Assembly: GCA_013287745.1 (NCBI GenBank)
Contig: JABDDF010000006.1
Location: 1-60,974 of the forward strand
DNA from: Gammaproteobacteria bacterium
GTDB lineage: Bacteria > Pseudomonadota > Gammaproteobacteria > DSM-16500
DNA length: 60,974 nucleotides
Direction of reading: 5' to 3'
Both the position numbers and the translations under genes were made by a program. The notes beneath the pieces are model-generated. The model made no database searches, was not told the origin of the DNA, and saw only the letters and a list, made by a program, of their open reading frames with translations. This document shows, piece after piece, positions 42,898-52,211 of the stretch; position 1 is the first letter of the stretch; every line of letters begins with the position of its first letter.

Positions 42898-43164
42898 ATG
42901 TACGCAGTAAGAAGTAGAGACACTTGGTATCATCCTGGTAAGGGGATAGTAAGTATTATGAGTGAGTTTGCTGTCATCGCGGTTTCAATGAAGGATGCAT
43001 TAAACGACATTGCCAAACAGGCTAATGCACTCGGTGCAGGCTTGCAAAATGCAGCGCCAGGTGATAGAAGCGGTGCACCAAATAATTCAGTGCAATATTT
43101 ATTTGCCATTGCAGAAGCATTGGAAAAAATTGCTGAAGATTGTGAAGCATCATTAACGAAGTAG
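42898..43164 (+). CDS. candidate IcmR-type partner of IcmQ (FIR)
   Basis: An 88-residue protein, helical and mildly acidic, with no recognisable domain. It contains an amphipathic stretch FAVIAVSMKDALNDIAKQAN, a Gly/Ala/Asn linker, and a second helix VQYLFAIAEALEKIAEDCEA. It lies 5 bp before icmQ. In Legionella that position is held by icmR, and in other Legionellales by unrelated small genes that act as functional homologues of IcmR (FIR), including two in Coxiella. Position, size and two helices fit a FIR chaperone; no sequence similarity was shown. The ATG at 42898 has GAGG at 6-bp spacing; an internal ATG at 42958 is possible but has poorer spacing. Confidence 0.75.
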   Translation: MYAVRSRDTWYHPGKGIVSIMSEFAVIAVSMKDALNDIAKQANALGAGLQNAAPGDRSGAPNNSVQYLFAIAEALEKIAEDCEASLTK

Positions 43165-43169
43165 CGCTT

Positions 43170-43748
43170 ATGTCAGATGATCGACAAAATAAAGAAAAGC
43201 TTTTGCAGCATATGCAAGAGGCTGTTCGCCAAGATAAGACATTGCGTGAGCAATATCAGATGGGCGATAAATTTCGTTTTATTCGTGACCGCTTGGCCGC
43301 CTTATTGCAGCAAGTGGAAACCAGTGTCAATGAGTCAATAGAAGAAGAAGAAAAAAAAGATCAGGTTGCAACCGAAGAAGAAACCTTGGTTTATGTTTAT
43401 CTTTACAATGCACAAGGCTTGGTCGTCAAAACATGGCAGAAAATGCTAAGTCAAACGGTGTTTTATGAATATAGTATTAACCGTCCTATCTATGCTGAAA
43501 AAACGGCTATTGAAGCTTATATTCGCTCCAAACCGAATAAGGTACAACATGGCTATTTGACCATCATTGTTCGCAAGAATGATGTTGTTGTCAGTGCTGA
43601 ATCATCATCAGTGAAAGATACGGTGGGAAATGCGCTGATTAAAGTGAGAGAAGGGTCGCTCGCATTTCCTAAGATGATTTCATTTACGCACAATGGTAAT
43701 GAGTATGTGATTGAGGAGGGGGGTGAGTTGGTGAAGAAGGATGTATAA
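43170..43748 (+). CDS. icmQ: Dot/Icm pore-forming protein IcmQ
   Basis: IcmQ is a cytosolic Dot/Icm factor that inserts in membranes and is held by IcmR-type partners; its C-terminal domain has been reported to bind NAD. The 192-residue protein has an N-terminal helix region (FRFIRDRLAALLQQVETS), an acidic linker (about 52-70), and the conserved C-terminal domain with VYLYNAQGLVVKTWQKML, INRPIYAEKTAIEAYIRSKP, GYLTIIVRKNDVVV and LIKVREGSLAFPKMISFTHN. Length equals Legionella IcmQ. The ATG has no strong Shine-Dalgarno, so coupling to the upstream small gene is likely. It is separated by more than 22 kb from icmTS. Confidence 0.9.
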   Translation: MSDDRQNKEKLLQHMQEAVRQDKTLREQYQMGDKFRFIRDRLAALLQQVETSVNESIEEEEKKDQVATEEETLVYVYLYNAQGLVVKTWQKMLSQTVFYEYSINRPIYAEKTAIEAYIRSKPNKVQHGYLTIIVRKNDVVVSAESSSVKDTVGNALIKVREGSLAFPKMISFTHNGNEYVIEEGGELVKKDV

Positions 43749-43755
43749 TTTTTCA

Positions 43756-43998
43756 CAGGCGTTTGTCGTTGTATCGGTGTTCGTCGTTGCGCAGGCGTCC
43801 GTCGTTGCATAGGTGTTCGTCGTTGCGCAGGCGTCCGTCGTTGCGCAGGTGTTCGTCGTAAAAAGCACTCCTCGCAACGACGGATGCCTGCGCAACGACG
43901 AACACCTATGCAACGACGGACGCCTATGCAACGACGGACGCCTATGCAACGACGAGCACCTATGCAACGACGGACGCCGATACAACAACGAACACCTG
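43756..43998. repeat. family A repeat, long copy (13 units)
   Basis: Six left units (such as GGCGTCCGTCGTTGCGCA and GGTGTTCGTCGTTGCGCA alternating) and seven right units in inverse orientation (CAACGACGGACGCCTATG type). They flank the core GTCGTAAAAAGCACTCCTCG. Units are 18 bp with small differences. It lies between the convergent icmQ and 820-codon gene. Not a CRISPR: units touch without spacers. Confidence 0.95.
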
Positions 43999-44016
43999 CT
44001 TAACCCGGACACCATC

Positions 44017-46479
44017 CTAAATGATTAAAGTCGCCGTCCTCTTATTATCCCGATCCTTCCCATTTCGCTTCCAAATGGGATTTTCTTTAAGATCACACAA
44101 AAACATATGAAAACCTGTTTGTTCGTTCCCACGGCAACTAAAGAAACAAGATGATGGCACAGCTTTTTTCTTTTTTACAGCAAGCGAAATTTCCGCACAC
44201 ATTTCCATATATTTTTGATCGGGATTGCTGAGATCTTTCGATGAATAAATGTTGTCGATATGGGTGAAAAACTCGTCGCAATAAAGATTGCTAGAATCCC
44301 AATCCATCGTTTCCATTTTATAATTTTCTATCGTAAGGAATAATTGCGTTGTGTTATCAGCAAGATCAAAATTTTGCATGAGTGTTTGATAAAGGGAATG
44401 TTTGATTTCATTAATCTTAGCGATCAGTGGCTTTACATCGATAGAAGACATTTCTTTGAACTGTTGCCAAATTTGATTGATGATATCTGCAATGAAGGAA
44501 AGAGCTTGTTTAATCTCATGTGCATCATAGAAGCTAATTTGTGGTTTATCAAAAATGGCCTGTATCGTTCCTAAATGCATTGCTATTGTCTTTCCATCGA
44601 TGGTCCGTGTAAGGATATTATCAACATCATTTAAATTTCTAAATTCACGCATTCCTTCCCTAATTTTTTCTAGCCCATCTTTAATGTCTATCCTTGTGGC
44701 TGGGTCGGCATCGGGTATCGTCTTAGCTATTTGCTTACAATAATCTGCATAGCTACTGATTTTTTCTGCTATTTCTCTCAAGGGGGAAGAGGGATCCGTT
44801 TTACTGATCGTCGCTAATAAGGCCCTTGCCTCATTATAAATTCTTTCGACATTGGGTGGAGCTTGCTTAAGTGCTTTAATTAAAAGGTCCGCGCTTACAG
44901 AAACCCGATCTACCATTGTACGATGGATATAATTTATCTTATACCAGATACTTCCCTTTTCATTTGCTAGGTAATCTCCAATATAAATGATTTGATCAGC
45001 TAGTAAATCCAACTTGTGAGCATAAACAAGTTGTTCAGGCGTCTGACGAAAGAGATTTCTATCATCAATTTGTTTTTCCAAATTATATAAAATAGGTAAT
45101 AAGCTTGATTTACTGCGAAGAGCATTCACCTTTGTCGCCAATTGTGCTGCTTCAATTTTAATTTGAAACAAAGCTTCTTGCGTGTGACAACATAATAATT
45201 TTTGTGCTAAATCAGCAGCGTCATCCAATCTGCTATGATATTCATCACTGAACGTCCATTCTTTTTCATGCTTGGCCACATAGCTTAGTAAGCTACGAGC
45301 AAATTTTTCTGTCAAAGCATCAATAGGCAAAGCATGTGTGCTTACTTTGTCTGATGCTAGGCTGTCAACATATTCACGCAAGGGTTCAGCGAAGGCGCTT
45401 GCTTCATTACTGAGAACATCTTTGTAAATTGTCAAATAGCGATATTGATCATTTGGGCTTAATACTAATTTCCCTGTATTTCGGATAGCCAGTTCTAAAG
45501 CCTCTTTGGAAACTTTTCTGCTGGATTTGGCAGTGCGGACGTATTGATATAGTTTTGTTAGTCTGCTATCTAAGTCAGGATCGTTATGCGGGGTTATTCG
45601 TTCCCAAATTCTTATCGTCGCTTCTTGACCTGGATTAAAAAGTTGAGCAGGTAAAATCTGTTGAGCATACCGAGAATAGTTGAAATCATTGGCCCAATCT
45701 TCGATTACTTTTCTGGTTCTGCCTTCTGTCAGCGCTGAAATGTGTTCTGGGGGGTAGTTAATCGCATTCTGATTATCTTCGGAAAGATCATCATCTAGAG
45801 ATTCTACAGGGATTAAGTCGAGCAGCAAAAAATCTATAGCCTCTTTTTTAGTTCTCTTGCTATGCGTAAGTCTTGGATCGAAATTTGTTTCACTATCTAG
45901 TTCTCTTCGGCGCCATTTTAGCCTTTGTCTGAGTTCTTCGCGAGCCTCATCTAGCATTATTTCTTTGGACACAGGTTGTTGCTGAACAAGGTCGTCATTA
46001 GCTGTGTTGCTTGAAGCTCCATCCCCTCTTTGCCATTTTTTAAGACTGGCTAAGGTGATTGATTCCATTTTCATCCCATATTTTCGCTCGAATTGTCTAA
46101 TCATTTCCTTAGTGATAGCAAGCAAATCGAAAAATCCCGGTTTCTCTTTGGCAAATTTAAATCCTCCAGAGACTTTTACAAATTCAAATCCCGTCCCAAG
46201 TGGTGCAATGGGAAAGTCTGCTTGAGATCCATGTTTGACTTTGTCACTCCCAAGAAAGGCTAATACCATGCCATAGAAATTTGATAATTCATCCAGTGGC
46301 GTTGATGTGGATAGAGAATCGCTATCTGATGGATACAGTTCGTGAATCATATCTTTAAAGAGTTCATCACAAGCTTGATCTAAATCATACCAAAATTCTG
46401 TAACTTCTTGCGGTGTTGGCTTGGAAAATCCGTCGCGATACTTTTCGATAAATACGGTGACCTTAGCACGTGCTTGCAT
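44017..46479 (-). CDS. large helical protein, member 1 of a three-gene family, candidate effector
   Basis: An 820-residue, mostly helical protein with no signal peptide or known domain. From about residue 185 to the end it is clearly homologous to the next gene. Shared blocks include ELDSETNFDPRLTHSKR, LTEGRTRKVIEDWANDF, FAEPLREYVDSL, LPIDALTEKFARSLLSYVAK, CHTQEALFQIKIEAAQL, RQTPEQLVYAHKLDLLADQI, ISFYDAHEIKQAL and NPDQKYMEM. The N-terminal 180 residues are specific to this protein. The end has a Lys-rich VKKKKAVPSSCFFSC, also like its paralogue. The ATG follows a GAGGAG at good spacing. It lies next to icmQ in convergent orientation. Dot/Icm substrate status is inferred from context. Confidence 0.75.
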   Translation of the reverse strand: MQARAKVTVFIEKYRDGFSKPTPQEVTEFWYDLDQACDELFKDMIHELYPSDSDSLSTSTPLDELSNFYGMVLAFLGSDKVKHGSQADFPIAPLGTGFEFVKVSGGFKFAKEKPGFFDLLAITKEMIRQFERKYGMKMESITLASLKKWQRGDGASSNTANDDLVQQQPVSKEIMLDEAREELRQRLKWRRRELDSETNFDPRLTHSKRTKKEAIDFLLLDLIPVESLDDDLSEDNQNAINYPPEHISALTEGRTRKVIEDWANDFNYSRYAQQILPAQLFNPGQEATIRIWERITPHNDPDLDSRLTKLYQYVRTAKSSRKVSKEALELAIRNTGKLVLSPNDQYRYLTIYKDVLSNEASAFAEPLREYVDSLASDKVSTHALPIDALTEKFARSLLSYVAKHEKEWTFSDEYHSRLDDAADLAQKLLCCHTQEALFQIKIEAAQLATKVNALRSKSSLLPILYNLEKQIDDRNLFRQTPEQLVYAHKLDLLADQIIYIGDYLANEKGSIWYKINYIHRTMVDRVSVSADLLIKALKQAPPNVERIYNEARALLATISKTDPSSPLREIAEKISSYADYCKQIAKTIPDADPATRIDIKDGLEKIREGMREFRNLNDVDNILTRTIDGKTIAMHLGTIQAIFDKPQISFYDAHEIKQALSFIADIINQIWQQFKEMSSIDVKPLIAKINEIKHSLYQTLMQNFDLADNTTQLFLTIENYKMETMDWDSSNLYCDEFFTHIDNIYSSKDLSNPDQKYMEMCAEISLAVKKKKAVPSSCFFSCRGNEQTGFHMFLCDLKENPIWKRNGKDRDNKRTATLII

Positions 46480-46522
46480 GTGAACTCCTCAGTCAATGAT
46501 TAGTGCATGAAAATCTCATCTT

Positions 46523-49500
46523 TTATTTTTTTTCCATCTTAATTTTTCCATCACTAGGTTGAAACTCTGCAATGGGATGCTGAATGCCATGTAAAAATTT
46601 ATCAAAATGTGTGCTAAATAAGCCAAAACATGAAGTAGGATTTTTCTTTTTAACAGCAGTTGAAATTACTGCTTTCATTTCCATATATTTTTGATCGGGA
46701 TCCTTTAAGTCTGGCGATGAATAAATGCCATCGATGGTTGTAAGAAAATCATCTCGATAAGAATCAGATTTAGTATATTCAGACATTGTTTTATAATCCT
46801 CTAGCTCGAGAAATAATTGGCTTGCACCATCAGCATGTTTTTTTAGATTCATTAATTTATCATGAAGTGAATTCCTTATACTATTAACCTCACTTTCAAT
46901 TGACTCTATAAAAAGTGAAACAGCATTAACGTCAATCGTGGCGTGGCCAATTTGAGCGGGCATTTGATATTCAGCCTTCGCAATTTCTTTATATTGGATA
47001 AGAATGTCAGAAATGCTAGTAAGCGCTCGTTCAATTTCACATGCATCGTAGAAGCTGATTTTTTCCTTGGAGAAAATACTTTTTATTTTTTCTATTGCTT
47101 GACCTATCGTTATGCCAGATTTTGAAGACCATAGATGGCAAGCTAATTGCGTGGCTACTACGCGGTGCTCACTATCGCCCTTCAAAATGAAACTCTCCAA
47201 CTGAAAGATGTCTTGCTGACTGTCTGCTATGTTACGTTTAATACTTGCAGTTTTATCCTTAGCAAGGCGATCTGTTAAGGCTTTATATCTCATTCTGCAG
47301 CCTTTTGCATAACTTCTTACCTTGAGCACTATTACTTTCAATGAGGAAGAAGGATTATTTTCAGCGATTAACTTCAATAAGCTTTTAGTATCAGATAAAA
47401 TAGCATCGAAATCAGGCGGAGATTTTCTTAGCTCAGCCAATAAAGAGGGTAGCTTAGCTTTGGCCAGATCTACTACTTTACGATAACTCTCACTCCATTT
47501 ATATCGAATACTTCCTTCTTTTTCTGATACGTAATATCCAATATTAATAATTTGATCTGCCAGTAATTCCACCCTATCCGCATAAGTGCGTTGTTCAGGC
47601 GTCTGATGAAAGTCATTTCTAGCATCAATCTGCTTATCCAGATTGTATAAAATGGATGATAGGGTCGATCCCTTCCAATCCCAATCAGCGGCAATTCTTA
47701 TTGACAATTCTGCTGCTTCAATCTTAATTTGAAACAAGGCTTCCTGGGTGTGACAACTCAATAACCTTTTTGCCAATTGAACCGCTTCTTCCAAACTATT
47801 TTGATAGACAGCACTCATCACCCATTTTTTTTCATGCTTGGCTACATATCTTAGTAACTTATAGGCAAACTTTTCTGTCAAAGCATCAATGGGTAGACCC
47901 TTGGTGCTATGCGTGAGTTCTTCAAGAGCTTCAGCGCGTCGTCTTTTCAAGGTTTTTGATCGGGTGAAAATGCTTGAAGTACGAGAGACTTTTCTTTTTG
48001 GTAGGCTATCAACGTATTCACGCAATGGCTCTGCGAGGGCACTAGCTTCATCACTCAATACATCTTTCCAGATTATAAAATATCGATCTTCGTCACTTTG
48101 GCTTAGTGCATTTCCTCCGGTTTTGTTGATCGTATTTATGATGTCAAATTTGGAAGTGTCTCTCTTTGATTTGGCGGAACTAATATAATGCTGTAGCTTT
48201 GTGAGCCTGTTATTGGCTTGCTTATCTTTTCTTGCGGTGACTCTTTTCCAAGCGCTAAGAGATGCATTATTTGCGAGTGCATAAGGTAGAATCTGCTTAC
48301 AGAAGGGAAAATAATCGGAATCATTGAGCCATTCTTCAATCACTTTCCGTGTTCTGCCTTCTGTCAAGGCTAGGATGCGTTCTGAAGTAAGCTCATGCTG
48401 AATGGTGTCACGATATTCACCCAATTTGGGCGATAAGTAATGCAGTAAACTATCTAGCCCTTCTTTTTTATTTTTTTTACTATGTGCAGTTCGCGAGTCG
48501 AAGTTTGTTTCATCATCTAGTTCTGCACGACGCATTGTTAGCCTTTTTATAAGCTCGTTATGCGCCTTGTTACGCGCATCGTCTATGTTTATTTTAGCAG
48601 GTTTTGCTGGTGCAGGACTTGTAGTTGACGTTGTATCGGGAACTTCCTTTAGGCCGCCGTGAGGCTTTTTCGTTTTGGGTAATCCTACACCTGCGCCTGT
48701 TGTAGGGGGTTTAGGTTTAGCAGTTATTGGTGTTGTTTGAGTGGGCTGGCTTACAGAAGGTGGTGTTTGTCTACTTTTAATGGACTTTAAGTATGATTCG
48801 AGTTCTGTTTTTTCTTTTTTTTCTGCCTCATTTTTGTCTGTACGGTACCTCATTGCGGATTTAATACCTCTTCTAGCAAGTCCATGATTTGCATCTATGC
48901 CATCTGTAATTATACTTTTGATTGCAAGTATATGTTCTGAGGTAATTATTGTAGAAACATGCTTATTTTTTGAGTTTTCAGAAAACTGAATGGGTAGTTT
49001 TTCATCATCAATGATTTGATCGATGTCTTTTTTAAAGTCTTTTTTAAAGTCTTTTTTAAAAATGAGTTCTAATATTTTAGTATAAGTATTAATAATTCTA
49101 GTTGAACTAATCTTTGCCGTCATATTGGATTCGGCAATGAGCATTAATTTTTCCCTAAATAAATTAATTAGGATAAGAAATTCAGTTGTAGTGACTATTT
49201 CATCTGTTTCATTATCTATTTCTTTTATCTTTTCTATCGCCTTATCAATCTCAATTTTTGTGTATGAAAGATTAATTTCGATGAGAGTGATTTCAATTTT
49301 TTCATTAGTACGAAAGTAACTCAAAATGTCTTTGCCCTGATCTTTTTGACCAATGTCATTTACAAAAGATGCTGTGTTTATATAAAATTGCTTTATTTCA
49401 TCTAATTCTTCTTTTGTGGTTTGAGGGTTAAGTACTTCTGTTTCTAAGACAGCCCACGGTGATTGAAGTACATCTTTTATCTCGCGCAGAATGTCTTCAC

Positions 49501-49573
49501 CCTTCATCTCGCTGCTACGGAAATAAAATTCATTCCATGATTGAATCAGTTCTTTAATCGAATGCCTCAGCAT
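46523..49573 (-). CDS. large helical protein, member 2 of the family, candidate effector
   Basis: A 1016-residue paralogue of the downstream gene. Residues about 345-1000 carry the shared blocks (ELDDETNFDSRTAHSKK, LTEGRTRKVIEEWLND, CHTQEALFQIKIEAAEL, ISFYDACEIERAL, DPDQKYMEM). The N-terminal 340 residues are unrelated to member 1: an AT-rich, Ile/Lys/Glu-rich helical part with a short 12-bp-repeat run (KDFKKDFKKD), then a Pro/Thr-rich linker (about 270-330). A Lys/Arg-rich insert lies near residue 540. GAGG precedes the ATG at 49573. Arranged head to tail, 43 bp before member 1, it probably arose by tandem duplication. No enzyme motif is visible. Confidence 0.75.
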   Translation of the reverse strand: MLRHSIKELIQSWNEFYFRSSEMKGEDILREIKDVLQSPWAVLETEVLNPQTTKEELDEIKQFYINTASFVNDIGQKDQGKDILSYFRTNEKIEITLIEINLSYTKIEIDKAIEKIKEIDNETDEIVTTTEFLILINLFREKLMLIAESNMTAKISSTRIINTYTKILELIFKKDFKKDFKKDIDQIIDDEKLPIQFSENSKNKHVSTIITSEHILAIKSIITDGIDANHGLARRGIKSAMRYRTDKNEAEKKEKTELESYLKSIKSRQTPPSVSQPTQTTPITAKPKPPTTGAGVGLPKTKKPHGGLKEVPDTTSTTSPAPAKPAKINIDDARNKAHNELIKRLTMRRAELDDETNFDSRTAHSKKNKKEGLDSLLHYLSPKLGEYRDTIQHELTSERILALTEGRTRKVIEEWLNDSDYFPFCKQILPYALANNASLSAWKRVTARKDKQANNRLTKLQHYISSAKSKRDTSKFDIINTINKTGGNALSQSDEDRYFIIWKDVLSDEASALAEPLREYVDSLPKRKVSRTSSIFTRSKTLKRRRAEALEELTHSTKGLPIDALTEKFAYKLLRYVAKHEKKWVMSAVYQNSLEEAVQLAKRLLSCHTQEALFQIKIEAAELSIRIAADWDWKGSTLSSILYNLDKQIDARNDFHQTPEQRTYADRVELLADQIINIGYYVSEKEGSIRYKWSESYRKVVDLAKAKLPSLLAELRKSPPDFDAILSDTKSLLKLIAENNPSSSLKVIVLKVRSYAKGCRMRYKALTDRLAKDKTASIKRNIADSQQDIFQLESFILKGDSEHRVVATQLACHLWSSKSGITIGQAIEKIKSIFSKEKISFYDACEIERALTSISDILIQYKEIAKAEYQMPAQIGHATIDVNAVSLFIESIESEVNSIRNSLHDKLMNLKKHADGASQLFLELEDYKTMSEYTKSDSYRDDFLTTIDGIYSSPDLKDPDQKYMEMKAVISTAVKKKNPTSCFGLFSTHFDKFLHGIQHPIAEFQPSDGKIKMEKK
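49026..49061. repeat. 12-bp tandem repeat inside the 1016-codon gene
   Basis: TCTTTTTTAAAG occurs three times in tandem (last copy ends AAAA), encoding KKDF repeats on the minus strand. Being a multiple of three, unit changes keep the frame. Confidence 0.9.
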
Positions 49574-49709
49574 ATTAACCTCTCATATATTGTTGCTTAG
49601 TAACAGAACACCTCACGTGATCAAATGTTACTTTGCTTTTTGTTAAGATCTCACTAAATGGGATATTAATGATAATCTACAATTCTTAGTGTTTTATTAA
49701 TGCCACTGT

Positions 49710-52055
49710 TTATGATCTATTTTTTCGACTAGGGCTTTTATCCTTATCCTTATCCTTATCCTTGCCATTATCCTTTTCTTTTGCAAGATCAACCACATAC
49801 TCAATGTTAGGCTGCTCAATCTTCATCGTTTGCAAGCCCAGTAAAGCAATCCTCAGCTCGCTGCCAGGTGACTTGTCTCCAAAAAAGCCACGCTTACCAT
49901 ATTTTGTCTGCCCTATTTTCGTCGCAGTTTCTGCGATGACATGACGCATCTCTGCGCATTTAGTTTCTTCATCCATCTTAGAGTTTTCGCTGATGACTTT
50001 TAGTTTTCCCAATAATTCTTCCTTGAGCGTATGTCTCTCTTTTTTTAATTTTCCCATTATTTCTTCTTTAACTGCAGACCTAGTTTTTCGGTCATCTCTG
50101 GTGCCGCGCTCATTCTCAGGAAGTTCTTCACGGCCAATCTTTGAATATTGATTCGGTGCGACAAGCCGATTAGTTTCGACCGCTCTTAATTTGTCAACAC
50201 ATTGTTTGAATAATTGATCAGCATTATTATCGCCCGCCATTTTAATACTAGGATTTAATCGTTGGGCAATGTTGTCGTGAATCACGCCAAGAATTTTTTC
50301 CAAATCAGAAAAACTATTTTTTGTCTCTAAGTCATTTTTAAGGGCTTTAATTTTAAGCATAAAATCGCCTAATTCATTGTCCGTTTTGCAAAGGAGTAAT
50401 TCATGCGCTAATTCTCCCGCTAATTTTAATCTGTCCTCATACCCTGTTTTTTTCCATCCTAATTTGTAAGTAATGCTGCGTTCTCTATCATCGACATAAA
50501 GCAATAATTGCTTGGCGCCTTCAACCGCAAGATTGTCAAAAGGAAATACGCGTGACACAGTAAAGTTATCAATTCCCATGGCATCAAAATGATTTTCAAT
50601 TGCAGCCGTGATGGTGCCTGCTTTGGCAGCAGCATGTTCTACTGAGAGTATGCGGATGACGTCTTCGGTAGAGGAATAACGCGGGTCAGTAAAGATATTT
50701 TCTAATCTGTTGGCCGTTATTTCTCTGCTATGTAAATAAGGAAGCCGAGCATTTTTGTTTTTATTTTCCTTTGCATAGGATCGAAGTTGCTGAGTAAACT
50801 TTTCTGCCTTGTTTTGGAAGGGTAAATCAAATATGTGCTTTATTCCTTGGTTCCATAAGTCATGTAGAAAATTTTGTTCATCCTCTTCCCAGGCTATTTT
50901 TCGTTCTTCATTTTCAGTTGATTGTGCACTACATTTAGTACCATAAAAATCCTTCATAGCTATAGGTGTAGCATAGAGCATCATTGCCTGAGCTAAAGAA
51001 AATTTATATTTTTGTGTGACAGGTTTTTTTAAATATATTTTTGATATATAACCAGAGCCGTCGAAAAGTTTTTTATTCTCACTTAATTTTTGTAGTTGCA
51101 AAAACACAATTTTATTTATTTCTATTTCTGTGAGCTTATTAAACTTCTTTTTTATTTTCTGATTTTTTTTAAAATATTTCCCGACAATATATTTTTTATC
51201 GAGATCAAATTCCATAAGCGCTCTGGCTTGTAATGCTTTGGAGGCTAGAATAGCAGTTAAGCGTCCTTCGAATTCAATTTTCCATTGCTGTTTTTGATTT
51301 TCTAAGCTTCTTTTTTCATGGTCGCTGAAAGACATCTTTCCTTTTAGAGATTTTAATCCTTTAATGACCGATGCCAATTGTGGAGGTGCCTGTCCTGAGG
51401 AGGATTGTTCGAGCGCTAAAAGTTGCTCTAGCAATTCATCTATTTCTTCAAGAGAAGTAGTTCGAGATAATGATTGTAATTTTTTTATTAGTTCGTGATG
51501 ATCTTTTTCTGACGCACTTAATGCGACTTGAATATGATAAGCAAGAAAAAGGGATCTGGCTTGTAAGGCAAAAAAATTATCTGATATGAGGGCGGTTAAG
51601 TCTGCATCCCATTTTGGCTGCCATTCTTGTATCTCGCTGTTTTTAGACATTCTAAAATCTGTATCTTTTTCAGCACAGATATAAGACCATACAGCACCGA
51701 TGATTAATTGTTCATATAGAGGAAATGAGCGAGCATTTTCAAATAAACTTTCAGCAGCTTTAATATAGCCGCATCCACCTTTTCTACGAAAATTGGCAAA
51801 TAATGACGGAAGGGTTTTTTCTGCTGGATTTTTACTTAGCTCAGATAATGTATCTGCTAAGGCTTTTTGTTCTTCTTCTTTGGAGTCGAAGGAAGCCATA
51901 TTATCAGTAGATTTGAATGCCTTATATAAATATAATTCTCCGCCATCTGATAAACAGGCCATTATCAGGGCTAAATATTTCTGGTCATTTTCATGCGGTG
52001 TTTCAAATTTTGCAGTAGCGCTTTCGGGGGCGATAGTACTCGTCGTAGTTCTCAT
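49710..52055 (-). CDS. large helical protein, distant member 3 of the family, candidate effector
   Basis: A 781-residue helical protein. Its middle part (about residues 500-590) repeats in weaker form the signature of the two downstream paralogues: FPFDNLAVEGAKQLLLYV, then ERSITYKLGWKKT, ELAHELLLCKTDNELGDFML and LEKILGVIHDNIAQRL. In the other two this reads LPIDALTEKFARSLLSYV, LAQKLLCCHTQEALFQIK and so on. The N-terminal 480 residues are not shared, and the end is highly charged (KDKDKDKDKSPSRKNRS). It lies 137 bp upstream of member 2 on the same strand. No known domain; effector status is inferred. Confidence 0.7.
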   Translation of the reverse strand: MRTTTSTIAPESATAKFETPHENDQKYLALIMACLSDGGELYLYKAFKSTDNMASFDSKEEEQKALADTLSELSKNPAEKTLPSLFANFRRKGGCGYIKAAESLFENARSFPLYEQLIIGAVWSYICAEKDTDFRMSKNSEIQEWQPKWDADLTALISDNFFALQARSLFLAYHIQVALSASEKDHHELIKKLQSLSRTTSLEEIDELLEQLLALEQSSSGQAPPQLASVIKGLKSLKGKMSFSDHEKRSLENQKQQWKIEFEGRLTAILASKALQARALMEFDLDKKYIVGKYFKKNQKIKKKFNKLTEIEINKIVFLQLQKLSENKKLFDGSGYISKIYLKKPVTQKYKFSLAQAMMLYATPIAMKDFYGTKCSAQSTENEERKIAWEEDEQNFLHDLWNQGIKHIFDLPFQNKAEKFTQQLRSYAKENKNKNARLPYLHSREITANRLENIFTDPRYSSTEDVIRILSVEHAAAKAGTITAAIENHFDAMGIDNFTVSRVFPFDNLAVEGAKQLLLYVDDRERSITYKLGWKKTGYEDRLKLAGELAHELLLCKTDNELGDFMLKIKALKNDLETKNSFSDLEKILGVIHDNIAQRLNPSIKMAGDNNADQLFKQCVDKLRAVETNRLVAPNQYSKIGREELPENERGTRDDRKTRSAVKEEIMGKLKKERHTLKEELLGKLKVISENSKMDEETKCAEMRHVIAETATKIGQTKYGKRGFFGDKSPGSELRIALLGLQTMKIEQPNIEYVVDLAKEKDNGKDKDKDKDKSPSRKNRS
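49738..49765. repeat. 6-bp tandem repeat at the end of the 781-codon gene
   Basis: CCTTAT repeated about four times on the plus strand, encoding KD repeats near the C-terminus on the minus strand. Unit gain or loss would keep the frame and lengthen or shorten the charged tail. Confidence 0.9.
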
Positions 52056-52211
52056 TATCTTGTTTTCCTCGCGCTGAATTACTTTAAAGTGATTATTATA
52101 ATTTATATAGATTAATATTTTATGAAGTAATAAGCGTTTTGTCTAAGCCTAATGTAGGGTTATGTTTATTAAAGCGTTTTAATCGTAATTAATTTTTGTT
52201 TCATTAATAAG

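Noticed and set aside
43756-43998. Regular repeats that look like a CRISPR array
   Set aside because: The 18-bp units touch directly with no unique spacers, reverse orientation at a central core, and no cas gene is present.
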